NCBI RefSeq assembly: GCF_002286985.1
Contig: NZ_NSKC01000001.1
Location: 248,001 to 312,000, forward strand
Source: Halorubrum salipaludis
GTDB lineage: Archaea; Halobacteriota; Halobacteria; Halobacteriales; Haloferacaceae
Length of the DNA stretch: 64,000 nt
Reading direction: 5' to 3'
This document shows positions 33,015 to 42,996 of the stretch, piece by piece (the first letter of the stretch is position 1; the number at the start of each line of letters is the position of its first letter). Made by a program: the position numbers and the translations under genes. Below the pieces are notes generated by a model. It had not been told where the DNA came from. It worked only from the letters and a program-made list of their open reading frames with translations, and did no database searches.

Positions 33015-34057
33015 GCGCCGTCGGGAGCTCGAACCCAGAGTACGTCGTCGCGCGGGTTCGTGCCCGCCGCGGCAGCCTCTACGGGGACGAGGAGTACCGG
33101 AAGCTGACCCGGATGGGCCCGGCTGAGATCGCCCGGTTCATGGAGGAGTCGAGCTACGGCGCGGAGATCAACGCCTTGGGGAGTCGCCACGGCGGCGTGG
33201 ACCTGATCGAGTACGCGTTGAACCGGAACCTCGCCGAGCAGTTCGACGACATCCTCGACTGGAGCGAGGGCGCGCTGTACGACCTGATCGCCCGCTACCT
33301 CCGCAAGTTCGACGCCTGGAACGTGAAGACCGTCATCCGCGGCGTCTACACCGACGCGGACCAGTCGGCCATCGAGGTCGACCTGATCCGCGCCGGCGAG
33401 TTCGACGACCGCCGGATGCGACGGCTGCTCGAGGCCGACTCGATCGACGCAGTCGTCGAGGTCTTAGAGGACACGATCTACGGCGATCCCCTGCGCGAGG
33501 CGTACGCCGAGTACGAGGAGACGGACACGCTGGTGCCGCTGGAGAACGCCGTCGACCGCGCGTTCTACGAGCGGCTCCTGTCGGGGCTCGGCGGCGGCGA
33601 GCCGACCCGTCAGTACGAGGCGTTCCTCAAGGCGGAGGTCGACTTCCGGAACGCGACGAACGCCCTCCGGCTCGCCCGGTCGGGCGCCGACATCGACCCC
33701 GCGGCGTACTTCATCGAGGGCGGCGAGCTGTTCACGCGGGGGTCGCTCGCGCGGCTCGCGCGGAACCTCGACGACCTCGTGGAGTACATCGCCGACAGCC
33801 AGTACGGCGAGGAGCTCGGTCCCGCGCTGCGCGAGCTCGAGGAGGCGGACAGCCTCATCGCGTTCGAGCACGCGACCGACGCCGCCCTGCTGGCGTACGG
33901 CGACCGGCTCGGCACGATCCACCCGGTGTCGGTGACGCCGGTGATCTCGTACATCCTCGCGAAGGAGCGCGAGGTCGAGAACATCCGGGCGATCGCCCGC
34001 GGGAAGGAGGCCGGGCTGTCGGCCGACGAGATCGAATCGGAGCTGGTGATAACATGA
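33011..34057 (+). CDS. atpC: A-type ATP synthase subunit C
   Basis: A 348-residue helical subunit homologous to V-ATPase subunit d. It has three similar helical lobes and sits between the central stalk and the c-ring. The opening SSNPEYVVARVRARRGSLYG and repeated LLEADSIDAVVEVLEDT/LEEADSLIAFEHATD segments are family features. It overlaps atpE and atpF by ATGA at both ends, which suggests translational coupling to keep stoichiometry. Confidence 0.92.
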   Translation: MSAVGSSNPEYVVARVRARRGSLYGDEEYRKLTRMGPAEIARFMEESSYGAEINALGSRHGGVDLIEYALNRNLAEQFDDILDWSEGALYDLIARYLRKFDAWNVKTVIRGVYTDADQSAIEVDLIRAGEFDDRRMRRLLEADSIDAVVEVLEDTIYGDPLREAYAEYEETDTLVPLENAVDRAFYERLLSGLGGGEPTRQYEAFLKAEVDFRNATNALRLARSGADIDPAAYFIEGGELFTRGSLARLARNLDDLVEYIADSQYGEELGPALRELEEADSLIAFEHATDAALLAYGDRLGTIHPVSVTPVISYILAKEREVENIRAIARGKEAGLSADEIESELVIT

Positions 34058-34383
34058 GCCAGGAGATCGCCGTCGTCGGGAGCCCCGAGTTCACCACCGG
34101 GTTCAGGCTCGCCGGCGTGCGGAAGTTCGAGAACGTACCGGACGACGAGAAGGACGAGCGGCTCGACGACGCCGTCGAACGGACCCTCGACGACGAGGAC
34201 ACCGGCATCATCGTGATGCACGACGACGACCTCGACCACCTCTCGCGGGGGACCCGCGAGTCGGTGGAGGGGAGCATCGAGCCCGTGCTCGTGACGCTCG
34301 GCGGGTCCGGCGCCGGCAGCGGCGGGCTGCGCGACCAGATCAAACGAGCCATCGGGATCGACCTGATGGAGGAGGACGACTAA
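34054..34383 (+). CDS. atpF: A-type ATP synthase subunit F
   Basis: A 109-residue alpha/beta subunit of the central stalk. It opens [22 protein letters not shown] and contains [17 protein letters not shown], both characteristic. The C-terminal helix (residues after about 75) inserts into the AB head and regulates catalysis. It overlaps atpC by ATGA and stops one base before the atpA start. Confidence 0.92.
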   Translation: MSQEIAVVGSPEFTTGFRLAGVRKFENVPDDEKDERLDDAVERTLDDEDTGIIVMHDDDLDHLSRGTRESVEGSIEPVLVTLGGSGAGSGGLRDQIKRAIGIDLMEEDD

Positions 34384-34384
34384 T

Positions 34385-36163
34385 ATGAGCAAAGCAGAAT
34401 CCACGGAGACCACCCCAAGCGAAGACGGTGTTATCCAAAGCGTGAGCGGTCCGGTCGTGAGCGCCCGCGACCTCGACGCCCGCATGAACGACGTCGTCTA
34501 CGTCGGCGACGAAGGCCTCATGGGGGAAGTGATCGAGATCGAAGGCGACATCACGACCATTCAGGTGTACGAGGAGACCTCCGGGGTCAGCCCCGGCGAG
34601 CCCGTCGAGAACACGGGCGAGCCGCTGTCGGTCGACCTTGGTCCGGGCATGCTGGACGCCATCTACGACGGCGTTCAGCGCCCCCTGGACGTGCTGGAGG
34701 GCAAGATGGGCAGTCCGTACCTCGACCGCGGGGTCGACGCCCCCGGCATCGACCTCGAGAAGGAGTGGGAGTTCGAGCCCACCGTCGAGGTCGGCGACGA
34801 GGTCGGCCGCGGCGACGTGGTCGGCGTCGTCGAGGAGACGGTCACCATCGACCACAAGGTGATGGTGCCGCCGGACGCGCTCGACGAGGGCGAGACCACC
34901 GAGGTCACCGCCGTCGAGTCGGGCTCGTTCGACGTCACCGAGACGGTGATCGAACTCGCCAACGGGACCGACGTCTCGATGCACCAGGAGTGGCCCGTCC
35001 GCGAGGCGCGCCCCTCCGCGAACAAGAAGACCCCCCGGACGCCGCTGGTGTCCGGGCAGCGCATCCTCGACGGCCTGTTCCCGATCGCGAAGGGCGGGAC
35101 GGCCGCGATCCCGGGCCCGTTCGGCTCCGGGAAGACGGTCACGCAGCACCAGCTCGCGAAGTACGCCGACGCGGACATCATCATCTACGTCGGCTGCGGC
35201 GAGCGCGGCAACGAGATGACCGAGGTCATCGAGGACTTCCCCGAGCTCGAGGACCCGGCCAACGGCAACCCGCTGATGGCCCGGACCTCGCTCATCGCGA
35301 ACACGTCGAACATGCCCGTCGCGGCGCGTGAGTCCTGCATTTACACGGGGATCACGATCGCCGAGTACTACCGCGACATGGGGTACGACGTGGCGCTGAT
35401 GGCCGACTCCACCTCGCGGTGGGCGGAGGCCATGCGCGAGATCTCCTCCCGGCTGGAGGAGATGCCCGGCGAGGAGGGGTACCCCGCGTACCTCGCCGCC
35501 CGCCTGGCGCAGTTCTACGAGCGCGCCGGCTACTTCGAGAACGTCAACGGGACCGAGGGGTCGGTCTCCGCGATCGGCGCGGTGTCGCCGCCCGGCGGCG
35601 ACTTCTCCGAGCCGGTCACCCAGAACACGCTGCGTATCGTGAAGACGTTCTGGGCGCTCGACGCGGACCTGGCGGAGCGCCGCCACTTCCCGTCGATCAA
35701 CTGGAACGAGTCGTACTCGCTGTACAAGGATCAGCTGGACCCCTGGTTCGAAGACGAGGTCGCCGACGACTGGGCCGAGAAGCGCCAGTGGGCGGTCGAC
35801 GTGCTCGACGAGGAGACCGAGCTGCAGGAGATCGTCCAGCTCGTCGGGAAGGACGCCCTGCCCGACGACCAGCAGCTCACCCTGGAGGTCGCCCGCTACC
35901 TGCGCGAGGCGTACCTCCAGCAGAACGCGTTCCACCCGGTGGACACGTACTGTCCGCCGGAGAAGACGTACCTCATGCTGACGACGATCGAGACGTTCAA
36001 CGACGAGGCGTTCGACGCCCTCGAGGCGGGCGTGCCCGTCGAAGAGATCGTCGACACGGAGGCCGCACCCCGGATCAACCGGATCGGCGTCCAGGAGGAC
36101 TACGAGGAGTACGTCGAGGAGCTCAAAGCGGAGATCACCGAGGAACTCCGGAGCCTCTACTAA
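34385..36163 (+). CDS. atpA: A-type ATP synthase catalytic subunit A
   Basis: A 592-residue catalytic subunit. The P-loop GPFGSGKT is at residues 244-251, and the catalytic [10 protein letters not shown] and the [11 protein letters not shown] segments follow. The A-type non-homologous insertion lies before the P-loop (about 120-200). No intein is present; the frame is continuous across the P-loop, a known intein site in some archaea. It converts ADP and phosphate to ATP in the A3B3 head. Confidence 0.96.
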   Translation: MSKAESTETTPSEDGVIQSVSGPVVSARDLDARMNDVVYVGDEGLMGEVIEIEGDITTIQVYEETSGVSPGEPVENTGEPLSVDLGPGMLDAIYDGVQRPLDVLEGKMGSPYLDRGVDAPGIDLEKEWEFEPTVEVGDEVGRGDVVGVVEETVTIDHKVMVPPDALDEGETTEVTAVESGSFDVTETVIELANGTDVSMHQEWPVREARPSANKKTPRTPLVSGQRILDGLFPIAKGGTAAIPGPFGSGKTVTQHQLAKYADADIIIYVGCGERGNEMTEVIEDFPELEDPANGNPLMARTSLIANTSNMPVAARESCIYTGITIAEYYRDMGYDVALMADSTSRWAEAMREISSRLEEMPGEEGYPAYLAARLAQFYERAGYFENVNGTEGSVSAIGAVSPPGGDFSEPVTQNTLRIVKTFWALDADLAERRHFPSINWNESYSLYKDQLDPWFEDEVADDWAEKRQWAVDVLDEETELQEIVQLVGKDALPDDQQLTLEVARYLREAYLQQNAFHPVDTYCPPEKTYLMLTTIETFNDEAFDALEAGVPVEEIVDTEAAPRINRIGVQEDYEEYVEELKAEITEELRSLY

Positions 36164-36164
36164 C

Positions 36165-37586
36165 ATGAAAGAGTATCAGACCATCACCGAGATCAGCGGT
36201 CCCCTCGTGTACGCCGAGGTCGACGAGGCCATCGGCTACGACGAGATCGTCGAGATCGAGACGGCACAGGGGGAGACGCTGCGCGGACAGGTGCTCGAAT
36301 CCTCGGAGGGCGTCGTCGCCATCCAGGTGTTCGAGGGCACCTCCGGTATCGACCAGAACGCGTCCGTCCGCTTCCTGGGCGAGACGATGAAGATGCCCGT
36401 CACCGAGGACCTGCTCGGGCGGGTCCTCGACGGCTCCGGCCGCCCGATCGACGACGGCCCGGAGATCGTCCCCGAGGAGCGACAGGACATCGTCGGCGCG
36501 GCGATCAACCCGTACTCCCGGGAGTACCCCGAGGAGTTCATCGAGACGGGCGTCTCCGCCATCGACGGGATGAACACCCTCGTGCGCGGACAGAAGCTCC
36601 CGATCTTCTCCAGCTCCGGCCAGCCGCACAGCGAACTGGCGATGCAGATCGCCCGGCAGGCCAGCGTGCCAGAAGAGGAGGAGGGCGACGACGAGGAGAG
36701 CTCCGAGTTCGCCGTCATCTTCGGCGCGATGGGGATCACTCAGGAGGAGGCCAACGAGTTCATGGAGGACTTCGAGCGCACCGGCGCCTTGGAGCGCTCA
36801 GTCGTCTTCATGAACCTCGCGGACGACCCCGCCGTCGAGCGGACGGTCACCCCGCGGATGGTGCTCACCACGGCCGAGTACCTCGCCTTCGAGAAGGACT
36901 ACCACGTCCTCGTCATCCTGACGGACATGACCAACTACTGCGAGGCGCTCCGCGAGATCGGGGCGGCCCGCGAGGAGGTCCCGGGTCGCCGGGGTTACCC
37001 CGGGTACATGTACACCGACCTGGCGCAGCTGTACGAGCGCGCCGGGCGGATTCAGGGCCGTGAGGGATCGGTCACGCAGATCCCGATCCTCACGATGCCG
37101 GGCGACGACGACACTCACCCGATCCCGGACCTGACCGGGTACATCACGGAGGGGCAGATCTACGTCGACCCCGACCTGAACAGTCAGGGACTCCAGCCCC
37201 CGATCAACGTCCTCCCCAGCCTGTCGCGGCTGATGGACGACGGGATCGGCGAGGGGCTCACCCGAGAGGACCACGCCGACGTGAAAGACCAGATGTTCGC
37301 GGCGTACGCGGAGGGCGAGGACCTGCGCGACCTCGTGAACATCGTCGGTCGCGAGGCGCTCTCGGAGCTCGACAACAAGTACCTCGACTTCGCGGACGCC
37401 TTCGAGTCGGAGTTCGTCGACCAGGGCTTCGACCAGAACCGCGACATCGAGGAGACGCTGGAGATCGGCTGGGACCTGCTCTCGATGCTCCCGAAGGACG
37501 CCCTCAACCGGATCGACGAGGAGTTCATCGAGGAGTACTACCGCGAGGACGACTCCGAGCGCGAAGTCGTCGAAGCGGCCGACTAA
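36165..37586 (+). CDS. atpB: A-type ATP synthase regulatory subunit B
   Basis: A 473-residue non-catalytic nucleotide-binding subunit. The P-loop is replaced by the degenerate [17 protein letters not shown], as expected for B subunits. An acidic insert [13 protein letters not shown] near residues 168-181 is a halophilic addition. It alternates with subunit A in the head. It is the last gene of the compact atp operon. A pyrimidine-rich run follows its stop codon. Confidence 0.95.
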   Translation: MKEYQTITEISGPLVYAEVDEAIGYDEIVEIETAQGETLRGQVLESSEGVVAIQVFEGTSGIDQNASVRFLGETMKMPVTEDLLGRVLDGSGRPIDDGPEIVPEERQDIVGAAINPYSREYPEEFIETGVSAIDGMNTLVRGQKLPIFSSSGQPHSELAMQIARQASVPEEEEGDDEESSEFAVIFGAMGITQEEANEFMEDFERTGALERSVVFMNLADDPAVERTVTPRMVLTTAEYLAFEKDYHVLVILTDMTNYCEALREIGAAREEVPGRRGYPGYMYTDLAQLYERAGRIQGREGSVTQIPILTMPGDDDTHPIPDLTGYITEGQIYVDPDLNSQGLQPPINVLPSLSRLMDDGIGEGLTREDHADVKDQMFAAYAEGEDLRDLVNIVGREALSELDNKYLDFADAFESEFVDQGFDQNRDIEETLEIGWDLLSMLPKDALNRIDEEFIEEYYREDDSEREVVEAAD

Positions 37587-37591
37587 CGCGG

Positions 37592-37613
37592 CTTCTCTAC
37601 TCTTACTCTTTCA
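37592..37613 (+). terminator. Pyrimidine tract after atpB
   Basis: A run of T and C with several TCT/TTC repeats follows 5 bases after the atpB stop and precedes the end of the convergent regulator gene. T-rich runs are the typical archaeal termination signal; this one is interrupted, so support is modest. Confidence 0.35.
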
Positions 37614-37641
37614 CGCGCAATACGACGAGCGGCTGCGCCGG

Positions 37642-38928
37642 TCAGTCGGCGTCGTCCGAGCCGTCAGAGTCGTCGGAGGTGTCGGGGTCGACCGGATCGT
37701 CAGCGTCGGCGAGGTCGATCACGTTCTCGCGGCCGATCCGGAGCTTCTCGACCTCCCCGGCGTCGGCCATCCGCGAGAGCACGCGCGAGGTCTTCGACTT
37801 CGACCAGTCGAATTCCTCGACGATCGCCGACTGCTTCATCCGGCCGCCGCGCTCGCGGAGGGCGCGCCTGATCCGGTCCTCGTCGGTGAGGAGTTCGGGG
37901 TCGATCGCGTCGGTCCCGTCGTCGGCGGTCTCGGCGACTGTGGCGGCGTCCTCGAGGTCGGAGTCCGAGTCAGTGTCAGCGGACCCAGCCGTCCCGGCCG
38001 CCGATCCGCCCGCCGCACCGGCGTTCGCCGCCGGTGAAGTGGGGTCCGGGCCGTCGCCTCCCCGCCCGTCGTCGTCGGTCGGGCCGCCCTCGGGTTTCTC
38101 CCCGTCGTCCGTCTCCGCTCCCCCGAGGTCGATCCGATCGGACCGCACGGCGTAGGCGCCGACCCCGACCGCCCCGACGAGGAGGAGGGCGCCGAGCCCG
38201 GAGAGGAGGGGCGGGCCGCCGACGTCCGGAGCGCTTTCGCCGTCAGCGCCGGTATCGTCGCCGCTACCGCCGGTCGCCGGCACGGCGCGGACCCGAGGCC
38301 GACCGTCGCCGAAGTCCTCGCGGCCGCGCCACTCGACGACCCCGTCGCCGGCCTCGTCGGGTTCGGGATCGGCGGACTCGACCGCGTACCCCTCCGGCGC
38401 AGAGACGGCCAGCGCGTCGTCGTCGTCGATGAAGAACCCCCCAGCGAAGACGTCGCCGGCGACCACCGCGTCGCCGTCGACCGCGGCGAAGCCGGTCCAG
38501 GTGAACCGGAAGGTGACGACGCCCCAGCGGCGGGGGACCTCCTGGATCCCGGTCTCGGCCTCGAACTCGGTCGCGCGCATCTCGCGGTCTGCGGAGTCGT
38601 TCGCGGCCGAAACGACGCCGGACATGCGCTCGGCGAACGGGTCGAGGTAGCGGCTCGTGTTCGATCGGAACCGCTCCTGGAACCGCTCGTACTCCGCCAC
38701 GTCGGAGTCGTTTTCGAGCCGGGTCCGGAGGGTGACCTCCCACGTCGCCGAGCCGTCGGCGGCCAGATCGATCCGGGTGATCGTGTTGTCCGGAGAGGGC
38801 TGGTCGTCGGTCTGCGGGACGGCGGGGGACTGCGCGCCCGTGGGAGCGGCGAACCCGACGGCCGCCACGCAGCAGGCGGCGACGAGGAGGGCGAGGACCG
38901 CACGCGCGTTCCGATCGCTCGGTCGCAT
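37642..38928 (-). CDS. Membrane-anchored winged-helix regulator with signal peptide
   Basis: A 428-residue protein. It starts with a hydrophobic signal or anchor (AVLALLVAACCVAAVGFAAP), has an extracellular beta-rich domain (about 40-225) resembling DUF7345, then a membrane helix LLSGLGALLLVGAVGVGAYAV near residue 245. A low-complexity linker leads to a cytoplasmic winged helix (TDEDRIRRALRERGGRMKQSAIVEEFDWSKSKTSRVLSRM) near the C-terminus. The layout suggests a one-component transmembrane regulator that links an outside signal to DNA binding. The start at 38928 gives the best signal sequence. It is convergent with atpB. Confidence 0.75.
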   Translation of the reverse strand: MRPSDRNARAVLALLVAACCVAAVGFAAPTGAQSPAVPQTDDQPSPDNTITRIDLAADGSATWEVTLRTRLENDSDVAEYERFQERFRSNTSRYLDPFAERMSGVVSAANDSADREMRATEFEAETGIQEVPRRWGVVTFRFTWTGFAAVDGDAVVAGDVFAGGFFIDDDDALAVSAPEGYAVESADPEPDEAGDGVVEWRGREDFGDGRPRVRAVPATGGSGDDTGADGESAPDVGGPPLLSGLGALLLVGAVGVGAYAVRSDRIDLGGAETDDGEKPEGGPTDDDGRGGDGPDPTSPAANAGAAGGSAAGTAGSADTDSDSDLEDAATVAETADDGTDAIDPELLTDEDRIRRALRERGGRMKQSAIVEEFDWSKSKTSRVLSRMADAGEVEKLRIGRENVIDLADADDPVDPDTSDDSDGSDDAD

Positions 38929-39074
38929 CGGACGGGGGTACTCCGCCGTTCGGGTTAAAGCCACAGATGTCCGTCGTCGTCGCGCCCCCGGAGTTCGGGC
39001 GGTTCGTCGACGCGCCGGGTCGAGCCGCGTGCAACGCGGCGAAACTGGCCGAAACGGTGCGACACGAACGACGC

Positions 39075-39082
39075 GATATATG
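39075..39082 (+). promoter_or_regulatory. TATA box of the secreted repeat protein gene
   Basis: GATATATG is centred about 29 bases upstream of the ATG at 39108. Confidence 0.5.
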
Positions 39083-39107
39083 TGTTCGGCGTGCCACTAC
39101 GCCGACG

Positions 39108-41024
39108 ATGAACGGCACACGGATCCTGACCGTCCTGGTGGCGCTGGGGCTCGTCGTCGGGTCGGTCCCCGGCGGCGCGCTGGCGGCCGGAGCGGCTCCC
39201 GGCGGGGCGGCGGTCGACGCGAGCGACGCGTCGATCCGGTCGGCCGACGCGTCGAACTCACCGGTCCAGGCGGACGACGGAGGAACCGCCGCGGGAGAGG
39301 GGGGAGACGAGAGCGCGGTAGGGAACGCGAGCGACGGGAACGCGTCGCGGGCGGCGGTCGGCCAACAGCTCGCGACGGTGATCACCGTCACCGACGACGA
39401 GGTGAGCGACGGCGTCGCGGCGTCGTCGCTCGAGGCCGCGCTGGAGAACGGCAGCGAGGCGGAGCGTGCCACGATCCTCGCCGACCGGGCGGCCGAGCTC
39501 CGCGAGCGGGCCGACGCGGTCGTCGCCGACCACCGCGAGGCGCGCGAGGCGTACGAGGCGGGAGAGCTCGCGCCCGAGGCGTTCGCCCGGCGGCTCGCAG
39601 TGATCTCCGGGCGAGCTGGGACCGTCGACCGCGGCTTCGAGCGCCTCGACGACCGCGCCGCAGCGGTCTCCGCGCTGGAGCTGCGCGCCGCCGGCTACGA
39701 CCGGGGGGCCAACGAGGCGGCGCGCGACCGGCTCGCCCGTGCGACCGGCTCGGGAGCGAACGCGCTGCTCGCGCAGTACACCGGTGAGCGCGCCGGGGAG
39801 TTCTCGATCGATGTCGACGAGGGCGTCTCGATCGAGGTCGAGTCGGACGACGGGGAGCGCTCCCGCGAGTTCGAGCGCGACCGACCCGGCAACGGGACGT
39901 TCCGGGTGACTCACAGCGAGGCGCTGGCGGCCGCGAGGGAGCCGCTCTCGAACGGGAGCGACGGCGAGTGGACGCTCCGCTCCGTCGAGCGCGACGACGA
40001 CGGCTACTACGGGTTCGAGTTCGGCCTCCACGGCCCTGCGGCGACCGGCGAGGCCGCGGTGAGCGTCGACGGCAAGACCGGCGCAGTCTTCGAGTTCGAA
40101 GAGGAGATCGAGCCGCGCGAGGGCGCATCCGAGGGCGACGACGACGCCGACGAGGTGCCGCTGTCGATCGGCATCGTCGACGGCACCGCCGAGCCCGGGG
40201 CGACCGTCACTCTCCGGGTCACCGCCGCCGGCGAGCCGGTCGAGAACGCGACCGTCGAGGTCGGGGACCGGGACGCCGGAGCGACCGATTCGGACGGCCG
40301 GATCGCGGTGCGGCTGCCGGACGAGGACGAGGTCGAGGTCGATATCGAGGCGGGCGACCGCGAGGGAGAACTGGAGCTTGCGCTCCGATCGAGCCCGCCC
40401 GAGGTGGCCGAAGACGAGGCGATCCGCGAGCGCCTCGACGCGAGCGGGACCGTCGACAACGGCACCGTCACGGTCTCCGTGACGTACGACGGCGAGGGCG
40501 TCGACGGCGTGGCCGTCACCGCCGGCGGCGAGTCGGTCGGCGCGACCGGCCCGGACGGGACGCTCTCGTTCGACGCGCCCGGGACCGACGACGGCGGGCT
40601 GGAGATCGGGCTCGCGAAGGGGAGCTTCGAGGCCGAGATCGAGTTCGCGGTCGGGGACGGCGGCGCCCTCGAGGCGGAGAACGTCGAGATCGACGGCCGC
40701 GAGGCGGACGACGACTCCGATGAGTCGGACGATCCTGACGAAGACGACTCTGACGACTCCGACGATTCGGACGACCCCGACGACTCGGATGACTCCGACG
40801 ACCCTGACGACTCGGATGACCCTGACGACTCGGATGACCCTGACGACTCGGATGACCCCGACGACCCTGACGACTCGGATGACCCCGACGACCCTGACGA
40901 CTCGGATGACCCCGACGACTCCGACGACCCTGACGACTCCGACGACCCGGATGACCCCGACGACTCCGACGACCCGGATGACCCCGACGACTCCGACGAC
41001 CCTGACGACCCCGACGACAACTGA
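39108..41024 (+). CDS. Secreted protein with C-terminal Asp/Ser/Pro repeat tail
   Basis: A 638-residue exported protein. A Sec-type signal peptide (MNGTRILTVLVALGLVVGSVPGGALAAGA without the final part shown beyond residue 25) is followed by an Ala/Glu-rich helical region. A PepSY-like beta segment (YGFEFGLHGPAATGEAAVSVDGKTG) comes next, then two Ig/CNA-B-like repeats (TVTLRVTAAGEPVENATVEV; TVTVSVTYDGEGVDGVAVTAGG). From about residue 530 the chain is almost only Asp, Ser and Pro in DDPDDSDDP units. The tail is probably a rigid, highly charged extracellular stalk. No PGF-CTERM or membrane anchor follows it. It diverges from the membrane regulator. Confidence 0.75.
   Translation: MNGTRILTVLVALGLVVGSVPGGALAAGAAPGGAAVDASDASIRSADASNSPVQADDGGTAAGEGGDESAVGNASDGNASRAAVGQQLATVITVTDDEVSDGVAASSLEAALENGSEAERATILADRAAELRERADAVVADHREAREAYEAGELAPEAFARRLAVISGRAGTVDRGFERLDDRAAAVSALELRAAGYDRGANEAARDRLARATGSGANALLAQYTGERAGEFSIDVDEGVSIEVESDDGERSREFERDRPGNGTFRVTHSEALAAAREPLSNGSDGEWTLRSVERDDDGYYGFEFGLHGPAATGEAAVSVDGKTGAVFEFEEEIEPREGASEGDDDADEVPLSIGIVDGTAEPGATVTLRVTAAGEPVENATVEVGDRDAGATDSDGRIAVRLPDEDEVEVDIEAGDREGELELALRSSPPEVAEDEAIRERLDASGTVDNGTVTVSVTYDGEGVDGVAVTAGGESVGATGPDGTLSFDAPGTDDGGLEIGLAKGSFEAEIEFAVGDGGALEAENVEIDGREADDDSDESDDPDEDDSDDSDDSDDPDDSDDSDDPDDSDDPDDSDDPDDSDDPDDPDDSDDPDDPDDSDDPDDSDDPDDSDDPDDPDDSDDPDDPDDSDDPDDPDDN
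40725..41015 (+). repeat. Tandem 18-base coding repeat (Asp/Ser/Pro tail)
   Basis: Imperfect tandem copies of an 18-base unit, GACTCGGATGACCCTGAC, with variants that swap TCG/TCC and CCT/CCC. They encode DSDDPD units inside the secreted protein. All variation is synonymous or exchanges Ser for Pro, so the protein pattern is kept. The number of units is likely to vary by slippage. Confidence 0.8.
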
Positions 41025-41202
41025 CGGAGAGCCAAGTCCGATCCGCCGTCGCCGCGCTCCGTCGGGAGTCCGTCGACCCGCGAAACGCTGACCGCGGCGA
41101 CCCGTGGAACGCTGACCGCGCCGGCGCGCCGGGCCCGGGCGAGTGCCGTTTCCTCCCCCATTTGACCCCGTACGTTTTGGTCGTCCGACACCGTATGTAA
41201 CT

Positions 41203-42870
41203 ATGACACGCCGGGAGTTCCCGACCGACCCGGAGCCTGAGCGGTCGGAGCGCGCGGACCGTTCGGCGACGTCGGCGAGCACCGACGCCGTCGACGAGGC
41301 GCTGAAGACCCGCGCGATGGACGAGGCGCCCGTCGGGATCACGGTCGCTGACGCGACGCGGCCGGACATGCCGTTGGTGTACGTGAACGCCGCGTTCGAG
41401 CGGATAACCGGGTACTCGACCTCGTACGCGATCGGCCGCAACTGCCGGTTCCTGCAGGGCCAGGCGACCCGGGAGCGCCCGGTGAGCCGGATGCGCGCCG
41501 CCATCCAGCGCGAGGAGCCCGTGACGGTCGAACTCCGCAACTACCGGCGGAACGGCGAGCTGTTCTGGAACGAGGTGACCCTCGCGCCGCTCCGGGACGA
41601 CGCGGGCGAGATCGCGTACTACGTCGGCTTCCAGCAAGACGTCACGCGCCGGAAACGGGCCGAACAGGCCGTCGCGGACCGGGCGGCGCGGATCGAGCGC
41701 GAGCGGGCCGCGCAGACGCGTCTCCTGGAACGGCTCGACGGCGTCGTCGCCGACGTCACCGAGGCCGTGGCGCTGGCGTCATCGCGGGAAGAGCTCCGAC
41801 GCGAAGTCGTCCGGAGCATCGCGGACACGTACGCCGGCGCGTGGATCGGGACGTACGACCCGGCAACCGAGACGGTCGAGCCGCGAGCGGCGGACGGCGA
41901 GGTCGCCCCGGAGCCCGAACCGATCCGCGTCGGAGCCGCCGACGCGGGCGAGCGTCCGGTGACGCTCGCCGTCGCGACCGCTGTCGAGGAGCGGGACGTG
42001 CGGTTCGAACCGATCGGCACGGACGGCCCCGACGGGGCGGGAGAGGCGGTCGCCGGCGTGCCGCTTCACTTCGGCGAGGCGACGTACGGCGCCCTCGCCG
42101 TCTACGTCCAGACCCGAGAGTTCCAGGAGTACGAGCGCGACGTGCTGGCGGCGGTGGGGCGGACCGTCGCGATCGGGATCAACGCCATCGAGAGCCAGCG
42201 GACGCTCCGCGGGGACGGGGTCGTCGAGTTCCGGCTGGCGCTCGGCGATCACCCGTTGGCGTCGTTCGGCGAGGCGCTGTCCTGCTCGCTCCGACACCTC
42301 GGAACCGTCGGCGACCGCGGCGAACGGTCGCTCCTGTTCGAGCTCACGGATGGGGACGGCGCGGACGAGGAGGCGATCCGGGCCGCCGGCGAGCGCGCGG
42401 GCGTCACGGTCCACGGCGTGCTCGCGTCGACGACGGCGACGCCCGTCGTCGAGGTCGGGGTCGAGGAGACGGCGTTCGAGGAACTGCTCAGGGAGTACAG
42501 CGGCGACCTGTGCGGGTGGGCCGTCGAGGACGGGATCGCGATCGCGACCGTCGAGGTCGGCCGAGAGACGCTCGCCCGGTCGCTCGCGTCCGACGCCGTC
42601 GAGGAGTTCGCGCACGCGGAGCTCCGCAGCTATCGCCGCCGCGAGCGGGACCACGAAACCCGGCGCGAGTTCGTCGGCGACATCGAGACGCAGCTGACGG
42701 AGCGTCAGCTGGCCGCGCTGCTCCGCGCCCACACGAGCGGGTACTTCGAGTGGCCGCACGAGACCACCGGCGACGAGATCGCCGACTCGATGGGCATCAG
42801 CCGGTCGACGTTCCACCAGCACCTGCGGGCGGCACAGCGCAAGATCGCCGCGGCGATCTTCGACCGCTGA
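41203..42870 (+). CDS. bat: Bat-type bacterio-opsin activator with LOV, GAF and HTH_10 domains
   Basis: A 555-residue regulator. Residues 35-150 form a PAS domain with the canonical LOV photosensor motif GRNCRFLQG (78-86). It includes the adduct-forming Cys81, the flavin contacts Asn113 and Asn123, and Gln144 in GFQQDVT. A coiled linker leads to a GAF domain (about 185-340), a bacterio-opsin activator domain, and the C-terminal HTH_10 (LTERQLAALLRAHTSGYFEWPHETTGDEIADSMGIS and onward, over two helices). It ends 126 bases before the bacteriorhodopsin start. Known Bat proteins activate bop under low oxygen and light. The ATG at 41203 is chosen over an upstream ATG at 41143. Confidence 0.88.
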   Translation: MTRREFPTDPEPERSERADRSATSASTDAVDEALKTRAMDEAPVGITVADATRPDMPLVYVNAAFERITGYSTSYAIGRNCRFLQGQATRERPVSRMRAAIQREEPVTVELRNYRRNGELFWNEVTLAPLRDDAGEIAYYVGFQQDVTRRKRAEQAVADRAARIERERAAQTRLLERLDGVVADVTEAVALASSREELRREVVRSIADTYAGAWIGTYDPATETVEPRAADGEVAPEPEPIRVGAADAGERPVTLAVATAVEERDVRFEPIGTDGPDGAGEAVAGVPLHFGEATYGALAVYVQTREFQEYERDVLAAVGRTVAIGINAIESQRTLRGDGVVEFRLALGDHPLASFGEALSCSLRHLGTVGDRGERSLLFELTDGDGADEEAIRAAGERAGVTVHGVLASTTATPVVEVGVEETAFEELLREYSGDLCGWAVEDGIAIATVEVGRETLARSLASDAVEEFAHAELRSYRRRERDHETRREFVGDIETQLTERQLAALLRAHTSGYFEWPHETTGDEIADSMGISRSTFHQHLRAAQRKIAAAIFDR

Positions 42871-42976
42871 ACGGATCGGAGAGGGGTGGAACCGGTGGAA
42901 CGGCCCCTGTCGTCGACGGCGTCGCGTCCGGAATCGGCGACCAAACCAGTTGTGTACGTCCCTTAGTACAGACTAC

Positions 42977-42990
42977 GCCGTATATATACG
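42977..42990 (+). promoter_or_regulatory. Palindromic AT-rich element before bop
   Basis: CGTATATATACG (42979-42990) is a perfect 12-base palindrome that ends only 6 bases before the ATG. It is too close to the start to serve as the TATA box of a leaderless mRNA. It may be an operator. TTAGTAC near 42963-42969 is at a better TATA distance (about 31 bases). Confidence 0.45.
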
Positions 42991-42996
42991 CGCGTC

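Noticed and set aside
40725-41015. Regular short repeats that could suggest a CRISPR array
   Set aside because: The units are contiguous, in frame with a protein and have no unique spacers.
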